DNA of 6,360 nucleotides, from NCBI GenBank assembly GCA_025454185.1, contig JALOOY010000100.1:1-6360 (forward strand), written 5' to 3'. The notes below the pieces were generated by a model. That model searched no databases. It saw only the letters and a program-made list of their open reading frames with translations, and was not told the origin of the DNA. Both the position numbers and the translations under genes were made by a program. Within the stretch, counting starts at the first letter, position 1. Each line of letters opens with the position of its first letter. The stretch is from Thermodesulfobacteriota bacterium (lineage in GTDB: Bacteria; Desulfobacterota; RBG-13-43-22). Below are positions 1 through 5,828 of the stretch, piece by piece.

Positions 1-650
1 ACCTTGCCGACTACCATGAAAACAACCATTTCGGAAATATGGACGGCGTGGTCGGCGATGCGCTCCAGGTATTTGGCCACCAGCATGATCTTCATGGCCC
101 GGGGGATGGGGATGGTCTTCTCGCTCATCATCTGCATCAATTCCTCGATGAGCTGCTTGTAGGTCTGGTCCACATATTCGTCGTCCCGGCAGACCTTCAG
201 GGCCTTGTCCACGTCTTCGTTGACAAAAGCATCCAGGGCCCGGCGGACCAGGTCTTCGGTGGATTCGGTCATGATGGGCAGGTGGAAACAGATGCCCATG
301 CGCGGCTCCTTGGCCAACTCGACGGACCGGTTGCCGATGTTGACGGCCAGGTCCCCCATGCGCTCCAAGGTGGTGATAATCTTCATGGCCGTGGAGATGA
401 AGCGGAGATCCCGGCCGGCCGGCTGCCGCAGGGCGATGATGCGCAGGCACATCTCCTCGGCGTCCACCTCCAGTTCGTTGATTTGATGGTCCGATTCCAT
501 GATGACCTCGGCCAGTTCCACATCCCGGTTGGTCACCGAACTGATGGCCGACTCAATGTTGTTGATCACCATCTCCCCCATACGCAGAATCTTCTGCTTG
601 AGGAGACTCAATTCTTCGTCATACTTGGTGTTGATGTGTGCGCGTTCCAT
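1..650 (-). CDS. phoU: PhoU, phosphate transport/signalling regulator (3' end off the window)
   Basis: PhoU is a cytoplasmic all-helical protein that damps phosphate signalling by acting between the Pst transporter and the PhoR/PhoB system. I translated this strand by hand: the reading frame is open from the ATG at 650 to the window edge (216 codons), close to the usual 215-240 residues, so only the last few codons and the stop are missing. Both PhoU repeats are visible. The first carries ALRQPAGRDLRF (about residues 72-83) and LERMGDLAVNIG (about 97-108); the second carries YLERIADHAVHISEMV near the end. These E/D-rich helices are the metal-binding signature of the family. The start is forced: the in-frame stop of the upstream CBS gene lies 8 codons before, with no other start codon between. 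The ribosome site is weak (GAAAG-like), suggesting coupling to the CBS gene. No pst genes are in view. Recognition is firm. Confidence 0.95.
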   Translation of the reverse strand, partial: MERAHINTKYDEELSLLKQKILRMGEMVINNIESAISSVTNRDVELAEVIMESDHQINELEVDAEEMCLRIIALRQPAGRDLRFISTAMKIITTLERMGDLAVNIGNRSVELAKEPRMGICFHLPIMTESTEDLVRRALDAFVNEDVDKALKVCRDDEYVDQTYKQLIEELMQMMSEKTIPIPRAMKIMLVAKYLERIADHAVHISEMVVFMVVGK

Positions 651-674
651 AGATGGCTTTCGTAAATTGACTAA

Positions 675-1145
675 TCAGGCGGCGGGCATGAGCCTGGAAA
701 TTTCCCTTAAAATGGTATCGCCGTGGACCACCCCGATGATGCGTCCGGAATCCCAGACCGGGACCAGGTCCAAATCCTCATCGAGCATGAGGCGGATGGC
801 CTCGATGATCCGCTGGTTGGGACGGACGGAGATGTCGAAACGGACCATGACGTCGTTGACCGAGAGCAGCCCTTCGGCCGTGTGCGGATCGAGCAGTCGG
901 TCCAGCCAGGATTCTCTTTCCCGCAGCGACTGGTCGTAGATGAAATTCAAGTGACGCAAAATATCTTTCACCGAAAGCACGCCCAGATACTCGCCGGAGG
1001 CCCTGCTGACGACCAGGCCCGGCGCCATTTCTTTCTCCCCCCGCAGGTCTGCCAGAATGGTGCAGGCCTCCTTGAGCGTGGTTTCCGGGGTCACGGATTT
1101 GAATGACGTGCTCATCACATCCCAAACCTGTTTTTCCAAAGGCAT
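675..1145 (-). CDS. Two-CBS-domain protein upstream of phoU
   Basis: A 156-residue protein made of a CBS pair and little else. The first CBS motif covers about residues 7-65 (VWDVMSTSFKSVTPETTL, then GLVVSRASGEYLGVLSVKDIL). A charged helical linker follows at about 66-96 (with RERESWLDRLL). The second motif covers about 97-152 (VNDVMVRFDISVRPNQ, then LVPVWDSGRIIGVVHGDTIL). CBS pairs bind adenosine nucleotides or related ligands and act as sensors; with no attached catalytic domain, this one probably regulates a partner protein. I chose the ATG at 1145 because GGAAGG sits 7 bases upstream (1153-1158) and the conserved fold begins at once. An upstream TTG at 1184 would add 13 unlikely residues. 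It is followed by phoU after 24 bp in the same frame, so the two are likely cotranscribed and may share a role in phosphate or energy sensing (inference). The ligand cannot be told from sequence. Confidence 0.88.
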   Translation of the reverse strand: MPLEKQVWDVMSTSFKSVTPETTLKEACTILADLRGEKEMAPGLVVSRASGEYLGVLSVKDILRHLNFIYDQSLRERESWLDRLLDPHTAEGLLSVNDVMVRFDISVRPNQRIIEAIRLMLDEDLDLVPVWDSGRIIGVVHGDTILREISRLMPAA

Positions 1146-1204
1146 CGGCCTTCCTTCCCTCAGGCACCAAAAAAGGCTTGCCAAAGTATTATGTTTTTGA
1201 AATA

Positions 1205-1232
1205 ATTATATGTTTACAGTCATTGTTCCGAA
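1205..1232 (-). promoter_or_regulatory. Candidate promoter for CBS-phoU (TATAAT)
   Basis: Read on the minus strand there is a perfect TATAAT at 1210-1205. The -35 equivalent at 16-bp spacing is TTCGGA (1232-1227), which is poor. Initiation would fall near 1198, giving a leader of about 50 bases to the CBS ATG at 1145. One arm of the 10-bp inverted repeat (1213-1222) lies in the spacer, where a bound protein would block or aid polymerase. Confidence 0.4.
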
Positions 1233-1266
1233 AATTTGTGGTCTCTAACACTGGCTGTAAAAATCT

Positions 1267-1295
1267 AAACTATTACAAAAAAAAATCCTTGTCAA
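1267..1295 (-). promoter_or_regulatory. Alternative promoter for CBS-phoU (TTGACA)
   Basis: The minus strand carries a perfect TTGACA at 1295-1290, followed after 17 bases (containing a nine-T run) by TAGTTT at 1272-1267, a weak -10. Transcription from here would give a leader of over 100 bases that includes both arms of the 1213-1261 inverted repeat. The site lies just upstream of the peptidase ribosome site, so opposing transcription is possible. Support is by motif only. Confidence 0.35.
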
Positions 1296-1309
1296 GCAAA
1301 GGCCTCGCC

Positions 1310-2653
1310 ATGAATCGATTTATTTTCATCGGGTTACTCATGTTTTTCGGCTTTCTCCTGCTCGGTTTCGGCTCCCGCTCCCTGGCCCTGGACACCCGGA
1401 CGGTGTTCGAGACCACTCTGGCCAACGGCCTGAAGGTGCTCCTTCTGGAAGACCACAAGGCGCCGGTGGTGACCGTTCAAATCTGGTATAACGTGGGCGC
1501 CCGCGAAGAGCCGCTGGGCAAATCCGGTCTGACCCACCTGGTGGAACACCTCATGTTCCGGGGGACCGCCCGCTACGGGCCCAAGATGTTTTCCCGGGTC
1601 ATCCAGAAAAACGGCGGTCAGGACAACGCCTTCACCAGCCGGGATTACACGGCCTATTATGAAAATATCGCCGCCGATCGGGCGACCATCGCCCTGGAAT
1701 TGGAAGCGGACCGCATGGCCAATCTCCAGGTGGACGAAGAGAAATTCCGGACCGAACTGCAGGTGGTCCAGGAGGAACGGCGCCTGCGCATCAAAGACGA
1801 CCCGCTGGCCTCCCTGTATGAGGAAATCAACGCGGTGGCCTTCACCTCCCACCCCTACCAGCGACCCGTCATCGGCTGGATGGAGGATCTGGAAGTCCTG
1901 ACCCATAAGGACTTCCAGGCGTTTTATAAGACCTATTACCAGCCGGGCAACGCCGTGCTGGTCGTGGTCGGGGACTTTCAGCGGCCGGCTTTGCTGACTT
2001 TACTCGAGCAGACCTTCGGCCGGGTGCCGGCGGGGCCGGTCCCGGCCCGGTTGCGCATCAAGGACCCGCCCCAGGAGGCCGAAAAACGGGTCCTCCTGAA
2101 GCGGCCCGAAGCGCGGCTGCCCTACGTGGCCCTGGCCTTCCATGTCCCCGCCTTTCCCCAGGGGGATGCCTTTGCCCTGGAGGTCATGTCCCACATACTG
2201 GCCGGCGGCAAAAGCTCCCGCCTATTTCGCAAAATGGTTTACGAAGAGCAGATCGCCCTGGAGGTAGACGCCGACTTCCCCTTTAACTCCCGGGACCCCC
2301 ATCTCTTTTATCTGGCGGCCCAGGCCATGCCCGGGAAAACGGCGGAAGAAATCGAAAAGCGCCTCTTTCAGGAACTGAGCGAATGGGAGCGCCACCCCCC
2401 CCAAACGGAAGAGATCGAACGGGCCAAGAACCGGATCGAAGCCGGCTTCATCTTCAGCCAGGACTCCGTCTTTTCCCAGGGCCTGATCCTCGGCAAATAC
2501 CAGACCCTGGGCAGTTGGCGTGACCTGGATCAATTCCTGCCCGGCATCAGGGCCGTGACCCAGGCCGACCTCCTGCGCGTCTATCAGACTTACTTTAAAC
2601 CCGGGAACCGGACGGTGGGCGTACTGGTCCCCACCGGCCCCCCGAGCAAATGA
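1310..2653 (+). CDS. M16B zinc peptidase, catalytic subunit (periplasmic)
   Basis: A 447-residue insulinase-family (M16) metallopeptidase. Residues 1-26 are a signal peptide with a long hydrophobic core and a likely cut after SLA. The inverted zinc motif HxxEH is H76-L-V-E79-H80, and the third ligand fits E156 (in VVQEERRLR), 76 residues after H80 as in mitochondrial processing peptidase. The second M16 domain follows from about residue 260, with AGGKSSRL at 298-305. At the place where the family's substrate-binding R/Y pair should be, this protein has V310 and L317, so that pair is absent. M16B enzymes act as dimers, and the next gene supplies the missing half. I chose the ATG at 1310 because AAAGG lies 7 bases upstream and the signal peptide starts there; the longer frame from 1103 runs through promoter and CBS sequence. 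The natural substrate is unknown; small peptides in the periplasm are likely. Confidence 0.93.
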   Translation: MNRFIFIGLLMFFGFLLLGFGSRSLALDTRTVFETTLANGLKVLLLEDHKAPVVTVQIWYNVGAREEPLGKSGLTHLVEHLMFRGTARYGPKMFSRVIQKNGGQDNAFTSRDYTAYYENIAADRATIALELEADRMANLQVDEEKFRTELQVVQEERRLRIKDDPLASLYEEINAVAFTSHPYQRPVIGWMEDLEVLTHKDFQAFYKTYYQPGNAVLVVVGDFQRPALLTLLEQTFGRVPAGPVPARLRIKDPPQEAEKRVLLKRPEARLPYVALAFHVPAFPQGDAFALEVMSHILAGGKSSRLFRKMVYEEQIALEVDADFPFNSRDPHLFYLAAQAMPGKTAEEIEKRLFQELSEWERHPPQTEEIERAKNRIEAGFIFSQDSVFSQGLILGKYQTLGSWRDLDQFLPGIRAVTQADLLRVYQTYFKPGNRTVGVLVPTGPPSK

Positions 2654-2656
2654 AGG
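2652..2656 (+). promoter_or_regulatory. Ribosome binding site that sets the second M16 start
   Basis: GAAGG overlaps the stop codon of the first peptidase gene and stands 8 bases before the ATG at 2665. A competing ATG at 2650 overlaps the upstream stop (ATGA) but has no ribosome site, only C-rich sequence. The site therefore favours 2665, which also places a clean K-rich signal-peptide start (MKTK) first. Coupled translation is likely either way. Confidence 0.55.
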
Positions 2657-2664
2657 CCGAATCC

Positions 2665-4035
2665 ATGAAGACAAAGGTGTTGGCTATGCTTCTATCCCTG
2701 GCCCTGGCCCAATCCGTGACCGCTACAACCTCCTTCTCCGGCGAAATCGCCCGTAAAACGACTCTGCCCAACGGCCTGACCCTGATCGTGGCCGAACGGC
2801 CCCAATTGCCCACGATCCACCTCCAGGTGGTCGTACGGGCCGGGGCCGCCGCCGACCCGGCCGGACGGGAAGGCCTGGCCAACCTGACTGCCGAAACCCT
2901 GCTCCAGGGCACCCGGACCCAGGAGGCGCAAACCATCAGCCGCCGCATCGAAGCCGTGGGGGGGTCCCTCAACAGCGGGGCCGACCTGGATTTCGCCACC
3001 GTCAGTCTGGCGGTCCTCAAAAAAGACCTGGCCCTGGGGTTGGAGATCCTGGCCGATGTCCTGCTGAACCCCTTATTTGCCGCGCCGGAACTGGCCCGCA
3101 AGGTGGATGAAATGAAGGCCCGGCTCCAGCGTATGGACGAAGACCCCCGCCAGGTAGCCCAGTTGGCCTTTGCGCAGAAGATCTTCGGAAGCCACCCCTA
3201 TGCCCGACCGGTGGAAGGGACCCTGGCCGGACTGGCCGCCGTACAGCGGCAACAGGTGCTGGATTTTTTCCGGGAATTCTATCGGCCCAATAACGCCGCC
3301 CTCACCCTGGTGGGCCAGATATCACTGGAGGAGGCCCAAAACCTGGTGACCCAGGCCCTGGAAAACTGGAAACCGGGGCCCGTCCAACGCCCGTCCCCCG
3401 CTGCTCCGCCGGAACTCTCGCGTCCCCAGATGGTGAAGATCGATCGGCCTATCAGCCAGGCCAACCTGATCTGGGGTCATCTCGGCATCGCCCGGTCCAA
3501 CCCTGATTTTTATGCCCTGCAGGTCATGAACTACATCCTGGGCGGCGGAGGCTTCGTATCCCGGCTCATGGACCAAATTCGTGACAACCTGGGCTTGACC
3601 TACAGCATCTACAGCCACTTCAACGCCCTCGAATATCCCGGCTCTTTCATCATTTCCCTGGAGACTAAAAATCAGAACGGCAATCGTGCCGTGGCCGAAA
3701 TCCTCAAAGAAATGCGCCGCTACCTGGAAAAAGGGGTGACCGAAACGGAGTTGGCCGAGGCCAAGGCCTACCTCACCGGAAGCTTCCCCTTGCGGATGGA
3801 TACCAACGCCAAGACGGTCCGCCTGCTTTCGGCCATGGAAATATACGGCCTCGGGCTGGATTACCCGGAGAAATATCCCCAGTGGATCAACCGGATAAGC
3901 GCCGAGGAAGTGCTGCGCGTGGCCCGCAAATACCTGCACCCGGACCGGTTCCTGTTGGTGGTGGTGGGAGACCAGGGGGAGATTGGGTTGGAAGATATCT
4001 CAGAGATCAGAGGTCAGAAGTCAGAGGTCAGATAA
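2665..4035 (+). CDS. M16B peptidase-like partner subunit, zinc site lost
   Basis: A 456-residue M16-family protein with a signal peptide (about residues 1-20, hydrophobic core VLAMLLSLALA, cut near VTA). Where HxxEH should be it has N73-L-T-A76-E77, so it cannot bind catalytic zinc. It keeps the substrate-binding pair R306 and Y313, seven residues apart in IRDNLGLTY as in insulin-degrading enzyme. The glycine-rich loop LGGGGFVSRL (292-301) is also present. This is the exact complement of the gene before it, and the 11-bp gap supports cotranslation and heterodimer formation in the periplasm, as described for the Sphingomonas SPH2681/SPH2682 pair. The normal fold ends near VVVGDQGEIGLEDI; the last 11 residues (SEIRGQKSEVR) and the TAA are encoded by a 7-bp tandem repeat, so the tail is acquired sequence. 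A start at 2650 would add five residues. Confidence 0.92.
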   Translation: MKTKVLAMLLSLALAQSVTATTSFSGEIARKTTLPNGLTLIVAERPQLPTIHLQVVVRAGAAADPAGREGLANLTAETLLQGTRTQEAQTISRRIEAVGGSLNSGADLDFATVSLAVLKKDLALGLEILADVLLNPLFAAPELARKVDEMKARLQRMDEDPRQVAQLAFAQKIFGSHPYARPVEGTLAGLAAVQRQQVLDFFREFYRPNNAALTLVGQISLEEAQNLVTQALENWKPGPVQRPSPAAPPELSRPQMVKIDRPISQANLIWGHLGIARSNPDFYALQVMNYILGGGGFVSRLMDQIRDNLGLTYSIYSHFNALEYPGSFIISLETKNQNGNRAVAEILKEMRRYLEKGVTETELAEAKAYLTGSFPLRMDTNAKTVRLLSAMEIYGLGLDYPEKYPQWINRISAEEVLRVARKYLHPDRFLLVVVGDQGEIGLEDISEIRGQKSEVR

Positions 4036-4069
4036 AGACAGGGAATGACAGAGCCCAGAGAACAGAGGT
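4001..4069 (+). repeat. Left heptad array (CAGAGRY)n
   Basis: Five back-to-back 7-base units start at 4001: CAGAGAT, CAGAGGT, CAGAAGT, CAGAGGT, CAGATAA. The last contains the TAA of the second peptidase gene. After a 13-base gap, three more units follow at 4049-4069: CAGAGCC, CAGAGAA, CAGAGGT. These are one base out of phase with the first block. The array matches the right-hand array at 4501-4535 in inverted orientation. Too short and degenerate to be a CRISPR. Confidence 0.85.
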
Positions 4070-4110
4070 TGGAAATCTGAAATTTGATAAAGACAAAACT
4101 ATAATCTCTT

Positions 4111-4485
4111 TTATTTTAGGGTGAAGAGCTTAGAATTCTTAAGCATCGAGCCTAACATTTTCCCGATCTCACAGGACTTGTCGACGAATCGGGAATGGTC
4201 TTCTTTATTCAAGTATGCACAATCTCGTGCAAAATCGAGCCAGGTGTTGGTTTCAGCATTTTCCCCATCGGCGTCGGTCAACTTGTTGATGAAATGGGCT
4301 TCATAACGACGTTTAGACCATGCCTCTTGAAGGTTCGCGCATACCGAACGTGAAGACCTACGGATTTGGTCAGTTAAAGAATACTTTTCCGAATTCGGCC
4401 AAGATCGACTGACTTTGAAAATTTCCATAGCCAGGGAATAAGCTTCCTTATAAACTGTTAATTGTTTGGCCGAATTGATTTGCAC
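4111..4485 (-). CDS. Four-helix-bundle protein, S23/IVS family
   Basis: A 124-residue protein of the S23 ribosomal-protein/IVS-encoded family (PF05635, TIGR02436). Recognisable parts are the N-terminal LTVYKEAYSLAMEIFKVS (residues 9-26), YSLTDQIRRSSRSVCANLQEA (35-55) matching the family's LtxQIRRaxxSixxNIaEG, and a third helix with INKLTDADGENAET in place of the usual small-residue stretch. Length fits the family (about 110-130). The fold forms pentamers in known structures; a nucleic-acid role has been proposed, and relatives serve as Avd in diversity-generating retroelements, but no reverse transcriptase is here. The start is GTG at 4485, since no ATG exists before residue 20. GAAGG (4497-4501) is 11 bases upstream, longer than ideal, and runs into the heptad array, which provides the purine-rich leader. 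Lower GC than its neighbours and flanking inverted repeats suggest it arrived as a unit. Confidence 0.85.
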   Translation of the reverse strand: MQINSAKQLTVYKEAYSLAMEIFKVSRSWPNSEKYSLTDQIRRSSRSVCANLQEAWSKRRYEAHFINKLTDADGENAETNTWLDFARDCAYLNKEDHSRFVDKSCEIGKMLGSMLKNSKLFTLK

Positions 4486-4500
4486 GCCTTTGTTTGCCTT

Positions 4501-4535
4501 CTCTCCGATCTCTGGTCTCTGACCTCTGGTCTCTG
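4501..4535 (-). repeat. Right heptad array (CAGAGRY)5, inverted
   Basis: Read on the minus strand from 4535 down, the units are CAGAGAC, CAGAGGT, CAGAGAC, CAGAGAT and CGGAGAG. The array starts on the base directly after the TAG stop of the TolC-family gene (4538-4536) and ends next to the S23 ribosome site. Each array runs in the direction of the gene it follows, so both point inward toward the S23 gene. Confidence 0.85.
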
Positions 4536-5828
4536 CTAGTTGATTTCCCTCCCCAGCGTCCTCTCCAGCTTGAACCGCGCGATGCGGTAGTCGTAGAGCG
4601 ACTGGGTGTAATCGTTTTCGGCCTGGACCCAGGAGACCCGGGCGTCGTTGACTTCCAGCATGGTGCCGACGCCGGCCTGGTAGCGCCCCTGGGCCAGGTC
4701 CAGATTTTCCCGGGCAGTTCCCACGGCCTGCCGGGCTACTTCGATCTGTTTCCCGGCCAGCACCAGGTTCAAGTACTGATTCTGCACATCGTTTAGGATC
4801 TGCAATTCCTGGTTGCGGGAATTGGCTTTGGCCTGGCTCAAGGCCGCCCGGTATTCGTCCAGTTTGGCCCGGGATTCAAAGCCGGAGAAGATGGGTACCG
4901 TCAACTGCAGACCCACGTTCCAGGACTCTGTGTAGTCCACCAGGGGTATCTCCGTGCTGTTCCGGCCAAAACGGGCGGTGCCGGCCAAGCGAGGCCAGAA
5001 ATCCCGCTCGGCCCCTTTGACCTGGGCCTCCCAGAATTGCACCAGGGACCGGAACCGATTCAAGGTCGGCTGGCCTTCGAGGGCCTCTTTTTTCAAATCC
5101 TCCAACTGCCACTGGATCCGCTCGGCCTCCAAATCATCCCGCAGTTCGTAGGGCGGGGCCTGGTCCAGGCCCAGGGCCTTGTTCAGAGCCACCCGGCTCA
5201 ACTGCAAGGCATTCTGGGCCTGCAACAGCGCTCTCTGCGCCTTGGTCACTTCCAGCTCGGCCTGGGTGACGTCGATCCGGGGTTTGAGCCCCACCTGATA
5301 AAACCCCCGGGCCTGGCGGAGAAAAAGCTGGGTCCGCTCCAGTTCCTGCTCCCGCACCTTTTCCCCCCGGCCGGCCAACAGGACCCCGTAGTAACCCGAG
5401 CGGATTTCATCGATGACGCCCAAGCGCGTGTCCTTCAAATCCCAGCGGTAGGTCTTGAGGTCCTCGGTAGAGGCCTTTACCCGGTACTCCCGTCGGCCGA
5501 AATCGTAGATGTTCTGGTTGAGTCCCATATACATGGTGTAGGCATTGAGGTCCGCAGCGGAAACGGAGTTGGGGTTGGAGGTCCCGCTCAGGCTCCCCTT
5601 ATACCGGGAATAATCGCCTTCGATAAAAACTTCCGGATAATAATCCGACTGGACTTGAACCACCCGAGCTTTGGCCGCCTCCAGGGCCTGCAGTGACGCC
5701 TGCAAACGGGGATTTTGCTGGAGCCCGATTTCCAGACAATGCTGCAGGTCCCAGACCTCGCCCGCCGCTCCGTAGGGAATGATGATCATTAAAAAAATTA
5801 TCCCTAAACCATGCCGCCAGAACTTCAT
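4536..5828 (-). CDS. TolC-family outer-membrane channel protein
   Basis: A 430-residue outer membrane efflux protein (OEP/TolC family), the usual size. Residues 1-23 are a signal peptide (hydrophobic IIFLMIIIPYG, then AAG) with no lipobox cysteine, so it is not a lipoprotein of the OprM/NodT kind. The two family repeats are clear. Each has a beta-strand signature: MGLNQNIYDFGRR at 101-113 and VGLQLTVPIFSGF at 305-317. Each then has long helices ending in similar segments: YQVGLKPRIDVTQAELEV at 177-194 and YQAGVGTMLEVNDARVSW at 383-400. Trimers form the outer-membrane duct for ABC, RND or MFS exporters or type I secretion. No pump or membrane-fusion gene is in view, so the cargo is unknown. 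The start at 5828 has AAGGAG 7 bases upstream and overlaps the preceding stop by 4 bp (ATGA), so translation is coupled. The stop abuts the heptad array. Confidence 0.93.
   Translation of the reverse strand: MKFWRHGLGIIFLMIIIPYGAAGEVWDLQHCLEIGLQQNPRLQASLQALEAAKARVVQVQSDYYPEVFIEGDYSRYKGSLSGTSNPNSVSAADLNAYTMYMGLNQNIYDFGRREYRVKASTEDLKTYRWDLKDTRLGVIDEIRSGYYGVLLAGRGEKVREQELERTQLFLRQARGFYQVGLKPRIDVTQAELEVTKAQRALLQAQNALQLSRVALNKALGLDQAPPYELRDDLEAERIQWQLEDLKKEALEGQPTLNRFRSLVQFWEAQVKGAERDFWPRLAGTARFGRNSTEIPLVDYTESWNVGLQLTVPIFSGFESRAKLDEYRAALSQAKANSRNQELQILNDVQNQYLNLVLAGKQIEVARQAVGTARENLDLAQGRYQAGVGTMLEVNDARVSWVQAENDYTQSLYDYRIARFKLERTLGREIN

Larger units (their letters stand above)
1146..1309. promoter_or_regulatory. 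Divergent intergenic control region (CBS-phoU / M16 peptidase pair)
   Basis: A 164-bp AT-rich stretch separates the divergent CBS-phoU and peptidase transcription units, so both promoters should lie here. Seen directly: an inverted repeat TTTACAGTCA (1213-1222) and TGGCTGTAAA (1252-1261), matching at 9 of 10 positions; a nine-A run at 1277-1285; and two promoter-like sites reading toward the CBS gene, listed separately. For the peptidase side I found no convincing -35/-10 pair; TTGTTC (1223-1228) with TAACAC (1246-1251) is a weak option at 17-bp spacing. The peptidase ribosome site AAAGG (1298-1302) lies 7 bases before its ATG. Confidence 0.6.
4001..4535. mobile_element. Putative IVS-like element: S23 gene between inverted heptad arrays
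   Basis: The 535-bp stretch fills the whole space between two convergent genes. It has inverted CAGAGRY arrays at both ends and one four-helix-bundle gene inside. Comparing the five end units of each arm gives 27 of 35 matching bases, so the arms could pair into a long stem. Hand counts inside give about 25-50% GC per 60-base line, against about 60% in the neighbouring genes, which fits foreign origin. S23-family genes are known inside intervening sequences of 23S rRNA with complementary ends; this one is outside rRNA. No transposase and no clear target duplication are seen, so mobility is inferred, not shown. Stretches 4070-4110 and 4486-4500 hold no other recognisable feature. Confidence 0.5.

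Noticed and set aside
39..665. Long plus-strand open frame (208 aa)
   Set aside because: It is antisense to phoU, whose minus-strand translation is a clear match to the family; the plus frame is H/D/G/L-rich, typical of a high-GC shadow.
1277..1285. Nine-A run as terminator tail on the minus strand
   Set aside because: No GC-rich stem sits before it on that strand, and no gene would need terminating there.
1103..1309. N-terminal extension of the first peptidase frame
   Set aside because: It would overlap the CBS gene start and the AT-rich promoter region; the ATG at 1310 has a ribosome site and begins a signal peptide.
4001..4069. CRISPR array
   Set aside because: Units are 7 bases with no spacers and vary between copies; no cas genes nearby.
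3882..4124. Plus-strand open frame across the repeat region
   Set aside because: It starts in the peptidase gene in another frame and reads through the heptad array (QRSEVRGQ-type translation); no ribosome site.
4128..4144. Terminator at GCTTA-GAATTCT-TAAGC
   Set aside because: The stem is five A/T-rich pairs inside the S23 coding end, with no T run; likely chance.
4001..4535. Insertion sequence or diversity-generating retroelement
   Set aside because: No transposase, reverse transcriptase, template/variable repeat or clear target duplication; only the S23 gene is present.
5037..5696. Plus-strand open frame (219 aa)
   Set aside because: Lies fully antisense to the TolC-family gene and has no family pattern; composition is that of a shadow frame.
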